Positions 1 to 8,668 are shown, numbered from the stretch's first letter. The stretch: 64,000 bases of DNA from Duganella phyllosphaerae (GCF_001758785.1 NZ_LROM01000087.1:62001-126000); one strand, 5' to 3'. The notes: generated from the letters alone by a model not told the origin. Numbers and translations: made by a program.

Positions 1-275
1 TGGTGCCGATGGCGCGCGAAGCCGTTGCACGCGCATTGACCGCGCTCGGCGGCGTGCCGAAGCTGCGCTTGCAGCCGGGTAGCCAGGAAGCGTTCGTGAC
101 CGACAACGGCGGCCAGTTACTCGATGTGTCGGGATTGTCGATTACCGACCCGGTGGCGCTGGAAGCGCAGATCAACCAGATCGTGGGCGTGATCGCCGTA
201 GGGCTGTTCGCCGCGCGTGGCGCCAATGTGTGCCTGCTGGGAATGGCAGAGGGCGTGAAAACCCTGAAGTTCTGA
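1..275 (+). CDS. rpiA: Ribose-5-phosphate isomerase A, C-terminal part
   Basis: This is the 3' end of a gene whose start lies before the window; about 90 C-terminal residues are visible. RpiA interconverts ribose-5-phosphate and ribulose-5-phosphate in the cytoplasm, in the non-oxidative pentose phosphate pathway. The fragment shows the family's C-terminal pattern: [11 protein letters not shown], then a VTDNGG segment, then [18 protein letters not shown] and a closing LLG motif. The first in-frame codon is at position 3, but the GTG there is almost certainly internal. It converges on yggX, with a nested inverted repeat between the two genes. Confidence 0.9.
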   Translation, partial: VPMAREAVARALTALGGVPKLRLQPGSQEAFVTDNGGQLLDVSGLSITDPVALEAQINQIVGVIAVGLFAARGANVCLLGMAEGVKTLKF

Positions 276-290
276 ATACTACGGGGAGCT

Positions 291-350
291 ACGTTAGCTT
301 GAAATCCGTCATCCCCGCCTTCGTGGGGATGACGGACCAACCGCTAACGT
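291..350. repeat. Nested inverted repeat (REP-like) between rpiA and yggX
   Basis: An inner hairpin has perfect 12-base arms, tccgtcatcccc (305-316) and ggggatgacgga (325-336). It sits inside an outer perfect pair, acgttagc (291-298) and gctaacgt (343-350). The inner core tcatccccgc recurs inside hrpA near 5291. The hairpin lies between two converging genes and could end transcription both ways, but there is no clear T-tract. Just after it the decamer tatcactcgg occurs twice (350-359 and 371-380), the second copy overlapping the yggX stop. Confidence 0.7.
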
Positions 351-372
351 ATCACTCGGGATTACTTGGGTA

Positions 373-645
373 TCACTCGGTCGGTGGCACGTAGCCCATC
401 GCCGCATCGGCGCCGTCGCCGAAGAAATGCTTTTCCATCTGCTGCGCCAGGTATTTACGGGCGCGCAGGTCGGCCAGGTTCAGGCGGTTTTCGTTGACCA
501 GCATGGTCTGGTGCTTCATCCACGCGGCCCACGCTTCTTTCGAAACCGACTCGTAGATCTTCTTGCCCATTTCGCCAGGAACTGGTGGGAAATCCATGCC
601 CTCGGCTTCTTTGTTGAGTTTAATGCAATGTACGGTGCGGGCCAT
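373..645 (-). CDS. yggX: Fe(2+)-trafficking / oxidative-damage protection protein YggX
   Basis: A 90-residue cytoplasmic protein of the YggX family, linked in enterobacteria to protecting Fe-S clusters from oxidative damage and to iron trafficking. The N-terminal [20 protein letters not shown], with its single conserved cysteine, and the following [20 protein letters not shown] and [10 protein letters not shown] stretches are diagnostic. The length matches the family. A good ribosome site (aggag) lies about 9 bases before the ATG. It lies downstream of argA on the same strand and may be co-transcribed with it. Confidence 0.95.
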   Translation of the reverse strand: MARTVHCIKLNKEAEGMDFPPVPGEMGKKIYESVSKEAWAAWMKHQTMLVNENRLNLADLRARKYLAQQMEKHFFGDGADAAMGYVPPTE

Positions 646-681
646 CTGTCTTGCTCCTAAAGCTGTAACGTAAAAACGTCA

Positions 682-720
682 TTATAAAGACTTATTTATA
701 AAGACTTATTTATAAAGATT
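682..720. repeat. AT-rich 14-bp tandem repeat at the argA stop codon
   Basis: About three copies of the unit tttataaagactta run from 682 to roughly 720, the last one degenerate. The first copy, read in the direction of argA, contains its final codons and TAA stop, so the stop region appears to have been duplicated downstream. The tract is strikingly AT-rich for this genome. Confidence 0.65.
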
Positions 721-2029
721 TTATCAGGACCTGGGATTTGCGCTGCCAGTTATACATGTGCTGGCGATCCTTGGGCAATGCATCGACCGTGGCCGGCACG
801 AAGCCGCGCTTCTGGAACCAGTGCGACGTGCGCGTGGTGAGCACGAACAGCTTGGTCACGCCCAGCGCCCGCGCGCGGTTTTCCATGTGCTTCAGGATGC
901 GCTCGCCGTCGCCCTGGGCCTGCACTTCCGGGTTCACCGTCAAACATGCCATTTCGGCCATCTTGTGTTCCGGGAACGGGTACAGCGCGGCGCAGCCGAA
1001 AATCACGCCATCGTGCTCGATCACCGAAAAATAGTCGATTTCGCGTTCGATCAGCTCGCGGCCGCGCTTGACCAGCGTGCCGTCCGCTTCCAGCGGTTCG
1101 ATCAGCTTGATGATGCCGCCCACGTCTTCGATGGTGGCCTTGCGCAGCGATTCGAGGTTTTCGTGCGAGATCATGGTGCCCACGCCATCGTGGGTAAACA
1201 ATTCGAGCAGGGCCGAGCCGTCCATCGCGAACGGCACGATGTGCGAGCGTTCCACGCCGTTGTCGCACGCCTTGATGCAGTGGCGCAGGTAGAAGGCGGT
1301 GGCGTCGTCGAGGAAGCCGGCGCCCAGCACCGCTTCGGCCATGTGCGAAGATAGCTCGCGAATTTCGGTGCCGCCGGCGTCGGTCATCATCGGTGTTTCG
1401 GTGATGAAGACCAGCTTGTCGGCATGCAGGGCGATCGCCGCGCTGCACGCCACGTCTTCCATGGTCAGGTTGAACGCCTCGCCGGTGGGCGAGAAGCCCA
1501 GCGGCGAGAGCAGCACCAGGCCGTCGGAGCCGAGGATGGAGTGGATGGTTTCGGCATCGACCTTGCGGGTGACGCCGGTCAGTTCCAGGTCCACGCCGTC
1601 GATCACGCCCAGCGGACGGGCCGTGATGAAGTTGCCGGAAATGATACGGATTGCCGCATTCGACATCGGCGTATTGGGCAAACCCTGGCTGAACGCGGCC
1701 TCGATATCAAGGCGCAGCTCGCCGGCGGCTTCCTTGGCGCACTCCATGGCGGCCGTATCGGTGATGCGCACGCCGTTGTGAAAGCGCCCCTCGACATTGC
1801 GCAGGGCCAGCTGCTCGGCCACCTGCGGGCGCGAGCCGTAGACCACGGTCACATTGATATCGAGCGCGTGCAGCAGCGACAGATCGTGGGCCAGCACCTG
1901 CAAGGCGCCGGCGGAAACCAGTTCACCGGGAAAGGCGACCACGAAGGTCTTGCCGCGGAAGGCGTGGATGTACGGCGCGACTGAACGCAGCCATTGGACG
2001 AATTGGGTAGGGTTTTCCATTACCGGCAT
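710..2029 (-). CDS. argA: Amino-acid N-acetyltransferase (N-acetylglutamate synthase)
   Basis: A 439-residue protein that makes N-acetylglutamate from glutamate and acetyl-CoA, the first step of arginine synthesis. Residues 1 to about 290 form an amino-acid-kinase-like domain (VVAFPGELVSAG near the N terminus), which in this family binds arginine for feedback control. Residues from about 300 form a GNAT acetyltransferase domain with the acetyl-CoA loop QAQGDGERIL and the closing WFQKRGF. The length fits classical ArgA. It diverges from hrpA with only 45 bases between the starts. The C-terminal codons lie in a short AT-rich tandem repeat. Confidence 0.95.
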   Translation of the reverse strand: MPVMENPTQFVQWLRSVAPYIHAFRGKTFVVAFPGELVSAGALQVLAHDLSLLHALDINVTVVYGSRPQVAEQLALRNVEGRFHNGVRITDTAAMECAKEAAGELRLDIEAAFSQGLPNTPMSNAAIRIISGNFITARPLGVIDGVDLELTGVTRKVDAETIHSILGSDGLVLLSPLGFSPTGEAFNLTMEDVACSAAIALHADKLVFITETPMMTDAGGTEIRELSSHMAEAVLGAGFLDDATAFYLRHCIKACDNGVERSHIVPFAMDGSALLELFTHDGVGTMISHENLESLRKATIEDVGGIIKLIEPLEADGTLVKRGRELIEREIDYFSVIEHDGVIFGCAALYPFPEHKMAEMACLTVNPEVQAQGDGERILKHMENRARALGVTKLFVLTTRTSHWFQKRGFVPATVDALPKDRQHMYNWQRKSQVLIKSL

Positions 2030-2074
2030 TATAATTCGGTGCGCGAATTCCGCACCCTATACTTGTAAAAAACA

Positions 2075-5000
2075 ATGTCAGAAGCCAGCAACAAGCCTAA
2101 AAGCCCCCAGACCCGTCCACAAAGCCAGTTAGCACAGGCTTTAAGAGGTGCACCCCGCAGCAGGACGGGGTCGGACCCCGTACGGGGTCCGACCCCAGGT
2201 TCTGCCGTGCGGGGTAAAGCTGACCGCCCGCGCCTGACGCCGGAAGAGCAGGCCGCCAGGGAAGCCGCGCGCGAGGCGCGGGAGGCCGAGCGCAATTTCC
2301 GCACGCCGCTGCCGCCCATCACGTTCCCGGAAGACTTGCCCGTCTCCGGCCGCCGCCACGAGATCGCCGCCGCGTTGCAGGCCAACCAGGTGATCATCGT
2401 CTCCGGCGAGACCGGCTCCGGTAAAACCACCCAGTTGCCGAAGATCTGCCTGGAACTGGGCCGTGGCCAGAAAGGCCTGATCGGCCACACCCAGCCGCGC
2501 CGGATCGCCGCGTCGTCCACCGCCAAGCGCATCGCTGCCGAACTCAATTCGCCGCTGGGCCAGCACGTGGGCTTCAAGGTGCGTTTTGCCGACACCCTGC
2601 AAAAAGGCGCGTCGGTCAAGCTGATGACCGACGGTATCCTCCTGGCGGAAACCCAGACCGACCCGCTGCTCAAGGCGTACGACACCATCATCATCGACGA
2701 GGCGCACGAACGCAGCCTCAATATCGACTTCCTGCTCGGCTATCTCAAGCAATTGCTGCCGCGCCGTCCCGACCTGAAAATCATCATCACCTCGGCCACC
2801 ATCGACGCCGACCGCTTCTCGCGCCACTTCGGCACGGTTGACAAGCCGGCGCCGGTGATCGAGGTGTCGGGCCGCCTCTACGCGGTAGAAGTGCGCTACC
2901 GGCCGATCGACAGCGATGTCCCCAACAAGGCCAACCCGGGCGGCAATGCGGCCGCGATTGCCAACGCCGAAGGCAAAGGACAGCGCACCGCCGCCGCGCG
3001 CGAGAAGCGCGACCTGATGGATGCGGTAGTCGATGCGGTCGATGAGCTGGCGCGCCTCGGCTCCGGCGACGTGCTGGTGTTCCTGCCGGGCGAGCGCGAA
3101 ATTCGCGACACCGCCGAAGCGCTGCGCAAGCACCACCCGCCGCACGTGGAAATCCTGCCGCTGTTCGCGCGCCTGTCGGCCGAGGAGCAGGAACGCGTGT
3201 TCAAGGTGAGCAATGCGCGTCGCATCGTGCTGGCCACCAACGTGGCCGAGACCTCGCTGACGGTGCCCGGTATCCGCTACGTGGTCGATGCCGGCCTGGC
3301 GCGGGTAAAACGCTACAGCTACCGCAACAAGGTGGAGCAGCTGCAGATCGAGCCGATCGCGCAGTCGGCCGCCAACCAGCGCGCCGGCCGCTGCGGGCGC
3401 GTGGCCGATGGCGTGTGTATCCGCCTGTACGACGAGCAGGACTTCCTGCTGCGCCCCAAGTTTACCGAGCCGGAAATTCTGCGCTCGTCGCTGGCGTCCG
3501 TCATCCTGCGCATGAAGTCGCTGCACCTGACCGACGTGGAAAGCTTCCCGTTCATCGAGCCGCCGCTGGCGCGGGCGATTGCCGACGGCTACCAGTTGCT
3601 GCAGGAACTCGGTGCGGTCGACGAATATAACCAGCTGACCGCGCTGGGCCAGAAGCTGGCCAAGCTGCCGCTCGACCCGCGCGTGGGTCGCATGATCCTT
3701 GCCGCGCTCGATAACGTGTGCCTGAGCGAAGTGCTGATCATCGCGTCGGCGCTGTCGGTGCAGGACCCGCGCGACCGCCCGATGGAGCACCAGCAGGCGG
3801 CCGACGAGGCGCATAAAAAATTCGCCGATGAAAAATCGGAATTCCTCAGCTACCTGAAAATCTGGCGCTGGTTCGAAAACGCCATCGAGCACAAGAAAAC
3901 CAACCGCCAGTTGATGGACAACTGCCGTACCAATTTCCTCTCACAATTGCGCCTGCGCGAATGGCGCGACGTCCACTCGCAACTGGTCACGCTGGTAAAA
4001 GAGCAGGGCTGGCGCGTCAATGAACTGCCAGCCACGTACGAAAACCTGCACCTGGCGCTGCTGACTGGTTTGCTCGGCAATATCGGCTTCAAGAGCGAAG
4101 ACGAACCGGGCGCCGGTTACCTGGGCGCGCGCGGCATCAAGTTCCATATCTGGCCGGGCTCGTCGCTGCTGAAAAAACCGGGCAAGTGGATCATGGCGGC
4201 CGAACTGGTGGACACCACGCGCCTGTACGCGCGCTGCGTGGCCCGGATCGAGCCGGAATGGCTGGAAAAAGTGGGCGGTCACCTGTTGAAAAAATCGTGG
4301 GGCGAGCCGCGCTGGGAAAAACGCTCGGCGCAGGTGACCGCGTCCGAACGCGCCACCTTGTACGGGCTGGTCGTGTACAGCCAGCGCCGCATCAACTACG
4401 GCGCCTTCAACCCGACCGAAGCGCGCGAAATTTTTATTCGTGATGCACTGGTCGGCGGCGATTACGAGACGCGCGCGCCATTCTTCGCCCACAACCACAA
4501 GCTGATCAAGGAAATCGAAAACCTCGAACACAAGTCGCGCCGCCTCGACGTGCTGGTCGATGATGAACTGATCGCCGCGTTTTACGACAAGCTGATTCCC
4601 GCTGACGTGGTCAACGGCGCCGGCTTCGAAAAATGGCACAAGGACGCCACCGCCGCCGAACCGAAGCTGCTGTACCTCAATCGCGACGAGCTGATGCGCC
4701 ACGAAGCGGCCGGCGTCACCACCGAGCTGTTCCCGAAGATCATGTCGGTAACCGGCCTGGAGCTGGGATTGACGTACCATTTCGAGCCGGGCAGCGTGCG
4801 CGATGGCGTGACCCTGGCCGTGCCGCTGTACGCACTGAACCAGCTGCCGCGCGAACGCTGCGAGTGGCTGGTGCCGGGCATGCTGAAAGAGAAGGTGCAC
4901 CTGCTGCTCAAATCGCTGCCGCAAAAGCTGCGCCGCCACTGCGTGCCGCTGCCCGACTACGCCGCCAAATTCTGCGAGCGCGTGAACGAAGCGGGCGTGT

Positions 5001-6226
5001 TTGGCCGGGGCGACCTGATCGACGCCATCATCGCCGACATCCGCAAGCAACTGACGATTGCCGTGCTGACCACCGACTTCAAGCCGGAAACCTTGCCCGC
5101 CCACCATTTCATGAATTTCAAGGTGATCGACGAGCACGGCCGTCAACTCGACATGGGCCGCAACCTGGCCACCCTGCAAGCCGAATTCGGCACCCAGGCG
5201 CGCGAGAGTTTCCAGAAGATGGCGGAGACGTCGGGCACGACTGCATCCGGTTCGAAAACGGCGGGCGTAAGCAGCATTGTCAGCGCAAAGTCCGTCATCC
5301 CCGCGAACGCGGGGATCCATACTGAGCGTGCATCGTCGTCCGCCCCAGGTAATCAAACTGCCGCCGCACCTTCCAACCTGACCAACCTCACCAACTGGAC
5401 CTTCGGCGAACTCCCTGAGCTGCTCGAAATCCCGCAAGGCAAACTCACGCTGATCGGCTTCCCGGCACTGGTGGACAAGCGCACCCACTGCGACCTCGAA
5501 GTCTTCGACGACCCGACCGTGGCAGCGCGTACCCACCGCCAGGGCCTGCGCCGCCTGTTCGCCTTGCAGATGAAGGACCAGATCAAGTTTATCGAGAAAA
5601 GCATCCCCAACCTGCAGCAGATGGGCATGCAGTACATGGCGATGGGCACGCAGGAAGAACTGCGCGACGAGATCATCAACAAGGCGCTCGACATCGCCTG
5701 CCTGCAAGACCCGTTGCCGGTCGATGCCGCCAGTTTTACCAGGCGCAAGGACGAGGGCAAGTCACGCCTGGTGCTGCTGGTAAACGAAGTGGCGCGCCTG
5801 CTGTCGCAAGTGCTGACCGAATTCCACGGCCTGCCCAAGCGCCTGCAAGGCTTGCCGCAAGCGGCAGCTGCCGACATGCAAGGGCAGTTGCAGGGCCTGG
5901 TGCACAAGCGCTTCCTGTCCGACAACGACTACAGCCAGCTGGCGCACTTCCCGCGTTACTTGAAGGCGATGAACGTGCGCATCGAAAAGCTGCGCGCCGA
6001 CCCCGCCCGCGACGCCAAGCTGATGGCCGACTGGCAGTTGGCCGCTGCGCCTTACCAGCGCCTGAACCGCGACAAGAGCGCCGGCAAGAACACCGACCCG
6101 AAACTGGTCGAGTTCCGCTGGATGCTGGAAGAGCTGCGCGTCTCGCTATTCGCCCAGGAACTGCGCACCCCGATGCCGGTATCGGTGAAGCGCCTGCAAA
6201 AAGTGTGGGAATCGATGCAACGCTAA
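2075..6226 (+). CDS. hrpA: ATP-dependent RNA helicase HrpA (DEAH box)
   Basis: A 1383-residue DEAH-box RNA helicase; in E. coli HrpA acts in mRNA processing and in resolving stalled ribosomes. Walker A GETGSGKT is at residues 111-118 and DEAH at 208-211, followed by the SAT motif, the C-terminal RecA-like lobe (NVAETSLTVPGI, QRAGRCGRV), helicase-associated domains and the long DUF3418-type C terminus. Two stretches look inserted: residues about 31-41 are encoded by a 30-bp palindrome, and residues about 1060-1110 form a low-complexity linker containing a REP-like repeat (SVIPANAGIH). Both keep the frame. The start at 2075 lacks a clear ribosome site. Confidence 0.95.
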   Translation: MSEASNKPKSPQTRPQSQLAQALRGAPRSRTGSDPVRGPTPGSAVRGKADRPRLTPEEQAAREAAREAREAERNFRTPLPPITFPEDLPVSGRRHEIAAALQANQVIIVSGETGSGKTTQLPKICLELGRGQKGLIGHTQPRRIAASSTAKRIAAELNSPLGQHVGFKVRFADTLQKGASVKLMTDGILLAETQTDPLLKAYDTIIIDEAHERSLNIDFLLGYLKQLLPRRPDLKIIITSATIDADRFSRHFGTVDKPAPVIEVSGRLYAVEVRYRPIDSDVPNKANPGGNAAAIANAEGKGQRTAAAREKRDLMDAVVDAVDELARLGSGDVLVFLPGEREIRDTAEALRKHHPPHVEILPLFARLSAEEQERVFKVSNARRIVLATNVAETSLTVPGIRYVVDAGLARVKRYSYRNKVEQLQIEPIAQSAANQRAGRCGRVADGVCIRLYDEQDFLLRPKFTEPEILRSSLASVILRMKSLHLTDVESFPFIEPPLARAIADGYQLLQELGAVDEYNQLTALGQKLAKLPLDPRVGRMILAALDNVCLSEVLIIASALSVQDPRDRPMEHQQAADEAHKKFADEKSEFLSYLKIWRWFENAIEHKKTNRQLMDNCRTNFLSQLRLREWRDVHSQLVTLVKEQGWRVNELPATYENLHLALLTGLLGNIGFKSEDEPGAGYLGARGIKFHIWPGSSLLKKPGKWIMAAELVDTTRLYARCVARIEPEWLEKVGGHLLKKSWGEPRWEKRSAQVTASERATLYGLVVYSQRRINYGAFNPTEAREIFIRDALVGGDYETRAPFFAHNHKLIKEIENLEHKSRRLDVLVDDELIAAFYDKLIPADVVNGAGFEKWHKDATAAEPKLLYLNRDELMRHEAAGVTTELFPKIMSVTGLELGLTYHFEPGSVRDGVTLAVPLYALNQLPRERCEWLVPGMLKEKVHLLLKSLPQKLRRHCVPLPDYAAKFCERVNEAGVFGRGDLIDAIIADIRKQLTIAVLTTDFKPETLPAHHFMNFKVIDEHGRQLDMGRNLATLQAEFGTQARESFQKMAETSGTTASGSKTAGVSSIVSAKSVIPANAGIHTERASSSAPGNQTAAAPSNLTNLTNWTFGELPELLEIPQGKLTLIGFPALVDKRTHCDLEVFDDPTVAARTHRQGLRRLFALQMKDQIKFIEKSIPNLQQMGMQYMAMGTQEELRDEIINKALDIACLQDPLPVDAASFTRRKDEGKSRLVLLVNEVARLLSQVLTEFHGLPKRLQGLPQAAAADMQGQLQGLVHKRFLSDNDYSQLAHFPRYLKAMNVRIEKLRADPARDAKLMADWQLAAAPYQRLNRDKSAGKNTDPKLVEFRWMLEELRVSLFAQELRTPMPVSVKRLQKVWESMQR
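2167..2196. repeat. 30-bp perfect palindrome inside hrpA
   Basis: GGGGTCGGACCCCGT is followed directly by its exact reverse complement, giving a 30-bp perfect palindrome in the hrpA coding sequence. It encodes part of the low-complexity N terminus, before the helicase core. Its length is a multiple of three and the frame stays open. Confidence 0.85.
5291..5320. repeat. REP-like repeat inside hrpA
   Basis: The sequence tccgtcatccccgcg followed by aa and cgcggggatccat contains 9-base arms at 5297-5305 and 5308-5316. It shares the tccgtcatccccgc core with the repeat after rpiA. It is translated in frame as SVIPANAGIH within a linker of HrpA. Confidence 0.75.
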
Positions 6227-6231
6227 TCAAG

Positions 6232-6333
6232 TTCGGGGTCAGTGCCGACATTCGGACATTTTTGAACTTATTTATTGAATTACACTTCAACCAAAGAGTT
6301 CTCCGATGTCCGAATGTCGGCACTGACCCCGAA
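6232..6333. mobile_element. 102-bp inverted-repeat element, copy 1
   Basis: Perfect 28-base arms lie at 6232-6259 and 6306-6333. The left arm begins ttcggggtcagtgccgac and the right arm is its exact reverse complement. The 46-base AT-rich centre is similar to the reverse complement of the centre of the copy at 48971-49072, which has the same total length. No open reading frame is convincing. It lies 5 bases after the hrpA stop and could act as a terminator. The structure fits a MITE or a REP-type element moved in trans; that is inference. Confidence 0.8.
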
Positions 6334-6347
6334 GCCTAGGAGGCCCG

Positions 6348-7496
6348 ATGAAGAAAGCCGCTGGTTTGCTCCGCAGTCTGATGCGCACGTCGATCAAGAC
6401 TGCGCGCCATGGCGTTGCTGTCAATAAGCTGATGACGGCGATGTTGACGCCAGCGCCAGCGTCAGCGCCCAAGCGCAAGGCCCGTGCCAAGCCGAAGGCC
6501 TCTTCAACCACCCCGTCGGTCAAACCAGCGCCTTCGACCGCCAAGCCGGCTGCCCGCAGGTCCGCGCCAGCGCCGGCAACTACCAACACCGCGCCCGGCA
6601 AATGGCTGACCTCCCACGTCGAGAGCGCCAACGGCCACCGCATGAGTTTCTGGCTGTACCTGCCGCAAAATACCCCCGAGGAAGCCGTCGCACAAGGCCT
6701 GCCGCTAATCGTCATGCTGCACGGCTGCCATCAGACCGCCACCCAGTTCGCCCAGGGTTCGCGGATGAACCAGTGGGCCGAGCGCAAGGGTTACGCCGTG
6801 CTCTATCCGCAACAACTGGTCAGCAACCAGGCCCAGCGCTGCTGGAAATGGTATGACCGCGCCACCCAGGAGGGCGGCGGCGACGTGTCCACCATCGTGG
6901 CCATGATCGACAAGGTGGCGGGCGCTTACGCCATCGACCGTTCGCGGGTGTACGTGGCCGGCATTTCAGCCGGCGCCGGCATGGCCAATATCCTGGCCCT
7001 CAACCATCCGCAACTGTTTGCCGCCGTAGGCCTGCATTCCGGTCCTGTGTTCGGCGCCGGCCACAGCACCATGGGCGCATTGGGCGTGATGCAGCACGGC
7101 GCCGCCCTGCGCGCCGACCTGGCCGTGCGCGAAGTGCTGGCCCGCCATGCGCGCTTCCCCGGCATGCCGACGATCTTGATCGCAGGCGAGGGCGACAGCG
7201 TGGTGCGTCCCATCAACCAGATGCAACTGGCGCGCCAGGGACTGGCCATCAACGGCCTGGCGCATGATGCGCCGGCAAAAATTACCCACAAGGCGCAGGG
7301 CAGCAACGCCCGCCACAACGCCCACCGCATCGACGATTTTTACGACGGCCGCAAGCTGCTGCTGCGGGTGGCCCGCATCGACGCCCTCGACCACGCCTGG
7401 AGCGGCGGCGATCCCGCCCTCAAATTCAACGCCAAGGCCGGACCGGACGCCACCCGCATGATGCTGGAGTTTTTTGCGAAGCACCGCCGCGCCTGA
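6348..7496 (+). CDS. PHB depolymerase family esterase
   Basis: A 382-residue alpha/beta hydrolase of the esterase_phb/LpqC type. Residues 1 to about 80 are basic and rich in Ala, Pro and Lys. The catalytic part begins near WLTSHVESANG; the oxyanion segment is VMLHGCH, the lipase box is GISAG and a late His follows in DHAWSGG. Family members cleave polyhydroxybutyrate or short-chain esters, but the actual substrate cannot be told. A strong ribosome site (aggagg) precedes the ATG directly after repeat copy 1. No clear cleavable signal peptide is seen. Confidence 0.85.
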   Translation: MKKAAGLLRSLMRTSIKTARHGVAVNKLMTAMLTPAPASAPKRKARAKPKASSTTPSVKPAPSTAKPAARRSAPAPATTNTAPGKWLTSHVESANGHRMSFWLYLPQNTPEEAVAQGLPLIVMLHGCHQTATQFAQGSRMNQWAERKGYAVLYPQQLVSNQAQRCWKWYDRATQEGGGDVSTIVAMIDKVAGAYAIDRSRVYVAGISAGAGMANILALNHPQLFAAVGLHSGPVFGAGHSTMGALGVMQHGAALRADLAVREVLARHARFPGMPTILIAGEGDSVVRPINQMQLARQGLAINGLAHDAPAKITHKAQGSNARHNAHRIDDFYDGRKLLLRVARIDALDHAWSGGDPALKFNAKAGPDATRMMLEFFAKHRRA

Positions 7497-7506
7497 AACC
7501 TGGGAC

Positions 7507-7878
7507 CTATTGCGCGGCCGGCGGCTGCCACAGTTCGACCTTGTTGCCCTCGGGGTCGATCACCCAGCCGAATTTGCCGTATTCGGAATCGTCGGCCTTG
7601 TCGAGCACCCGGCAGCCTTCGTCGCGCAAGATGGCCAGCAGGGCGTCGAGGTCGTCCACCCGGTAGTTGACCATGAACGACGCCTGGCCCGGCGCGAACG
7701 GCGTGGTATCGGCCGCGCCGATCGACCAGATGGTGCTGCCGCCCGCAGCTTTCCAGGGAAAGGTGGCGCCACCCCAGGCCTGGACGTCGATGCCGAGATG
7801 ACGCTGGTACCAGGCGCGCAGTGCGGCCGGGTCTTTTGCGTGGAAGAAGATACCGCCGATGCCGGTGACGCGTTTCAT
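7507..7878 (-). CDS. VOC (glyoxalase/bleomycin-resistance fold) protein
   Basis: A 123-residue single-domain VOC protein. It opens with TGIGGIFFHAKDPAALRAWY and closes with GWVIDPEGNKVELWQP, the paired beta-alpha-beta-beta-beta pattern in which His and Glu usually bind a metal. The substrate is unknown. Its ggagg ribosome site lies in the last codons of the upstream beta-lactamase gene and the two genes are separated by one base, so their translation is probably coupled. Confidence 0.85.
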   Translation of the reverse strand: MKRVTGIGGIFFHAKDPAALRAWYQRHLGIDVQAWGGATFPWKAAGGSTIWSIGAADTTPFAPGQASFMVNYRVDDLDALLAILRDEGCRVLDKADDSEYGKFGWVIDPEGNKVELWQPPAAQ

Positions 7879-7879
7879 G

Positions 7880-8668
7880 TCATCCTCCGTTGACCTGGTG
7901 TTGCAACGATTCTACCAGCGCCGGATATTCCGCGATCAACGCCTCGCGGGCCAGCACTCCTGCCGGCGTGTCCTGCGGGTCGGAGGCTTGCTTGCGGATC
8001 AGGCGCGCAAAGGCCAGCGTGCGCTGGCCCTTGCTGGTCCAGCCCACGTACCAGCCGTAGCCGGAGGCGGCGCCGGTCTTGCCATACAGGGTCCAACCGC
8101 CGGGTGTCGCATTCGACCGCACCAGGCTGGCGGTGGCGTCGTAAGCGTTGTTGCTCACGCCGAGTTGGCGGTTGACCAGGCGATCCAGGAACCGTACCTG
8201 CTCCAGCGGCGAGATCTTGAGCGAGGAGCCAATCCACGACATGGTAAGGCCATCGTTTCTGGCATCGCCACGCACATCGGTATTGCCGTACTCAAACTGC
8301 TTGACGTAGCCGGCAAAGCGCTCCATGCCCAGTGACTGCGTGATCTGCTGCGAATACCAGACCACCGACTCCTGCATCCACTTGGTCGGATCGGTGGGCG
8401 AACGCCACGATTCGCGCCAGTCCACGTAGCCTTCGCGAAACGGCAGCAGCGGATGGTGGGCATCTTTCAAGTATCCTGCATCGTAGCCCATCAGGCTGAT
8501 CGCTATCTTGAAGGTGGATGCTGACGTGACCTGTTGAGCGCACTCGCCGCGCTGCAGTAGTACCTGGTGGCTGCTGGTGTCGAGGATGACGGTGCACAGC
8601 TCGACGGCTTGCGCGGTGGAGATGCCGAGCGCGAGCAGCAGCGCGGGGATGGTGCGGGATAGTTTCAT
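7880..8668 (-). CDS. Class D (OXA-type) beta-lactamase
   Basis: A 262-residue exported serine beta-lactamase of class D. After a signal peptide (cleavage near residue 21, AQA-V) it shows the nucleophile motif STFK at 51-54, SVV at 101-103, YGN at 127-129, WIGSSLKIS from 145 and KTG at 197-199. All class-defining residues are present, so it should be active; the spectrum cannot be read from sequence. It has aggag before the ATG. No mobile element or integron site flanks it, so it looks like a resident chromosomal gene. A VOC gene follows in the same transcript. Confidence 0.92.
   Translation of the reverse strand: MKLSRTIPALLLALGISTAQAVELCTVILDTSSHQVLLQRGECAQQVTSASTFKIAISLMGYDAGYLKDAHHPLLPFREGYVDWRESWRSPTDPTKWMQESVVWYSQQITQSLGMERFAGYVKQFEYGNTDVRGDARNDGLTMSWIGSSLKISPLEQVRFLDRLVNRQLGVSNNAYDATASLVRSNATPGGWTLYGKTGAASGYGWYVGWTSKGQRTLAFARLIRKQASDPQDTPAGVLAREALIAEYPALVESLQHQVNGG

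Noticed and set aside
7880-8668. Beta-lactamase as a recently acquired mobile resistance gene
   Set aside because: No integron site, insertion sequence or change in composition is visible around it, and it sits in a run of same-strand genes.
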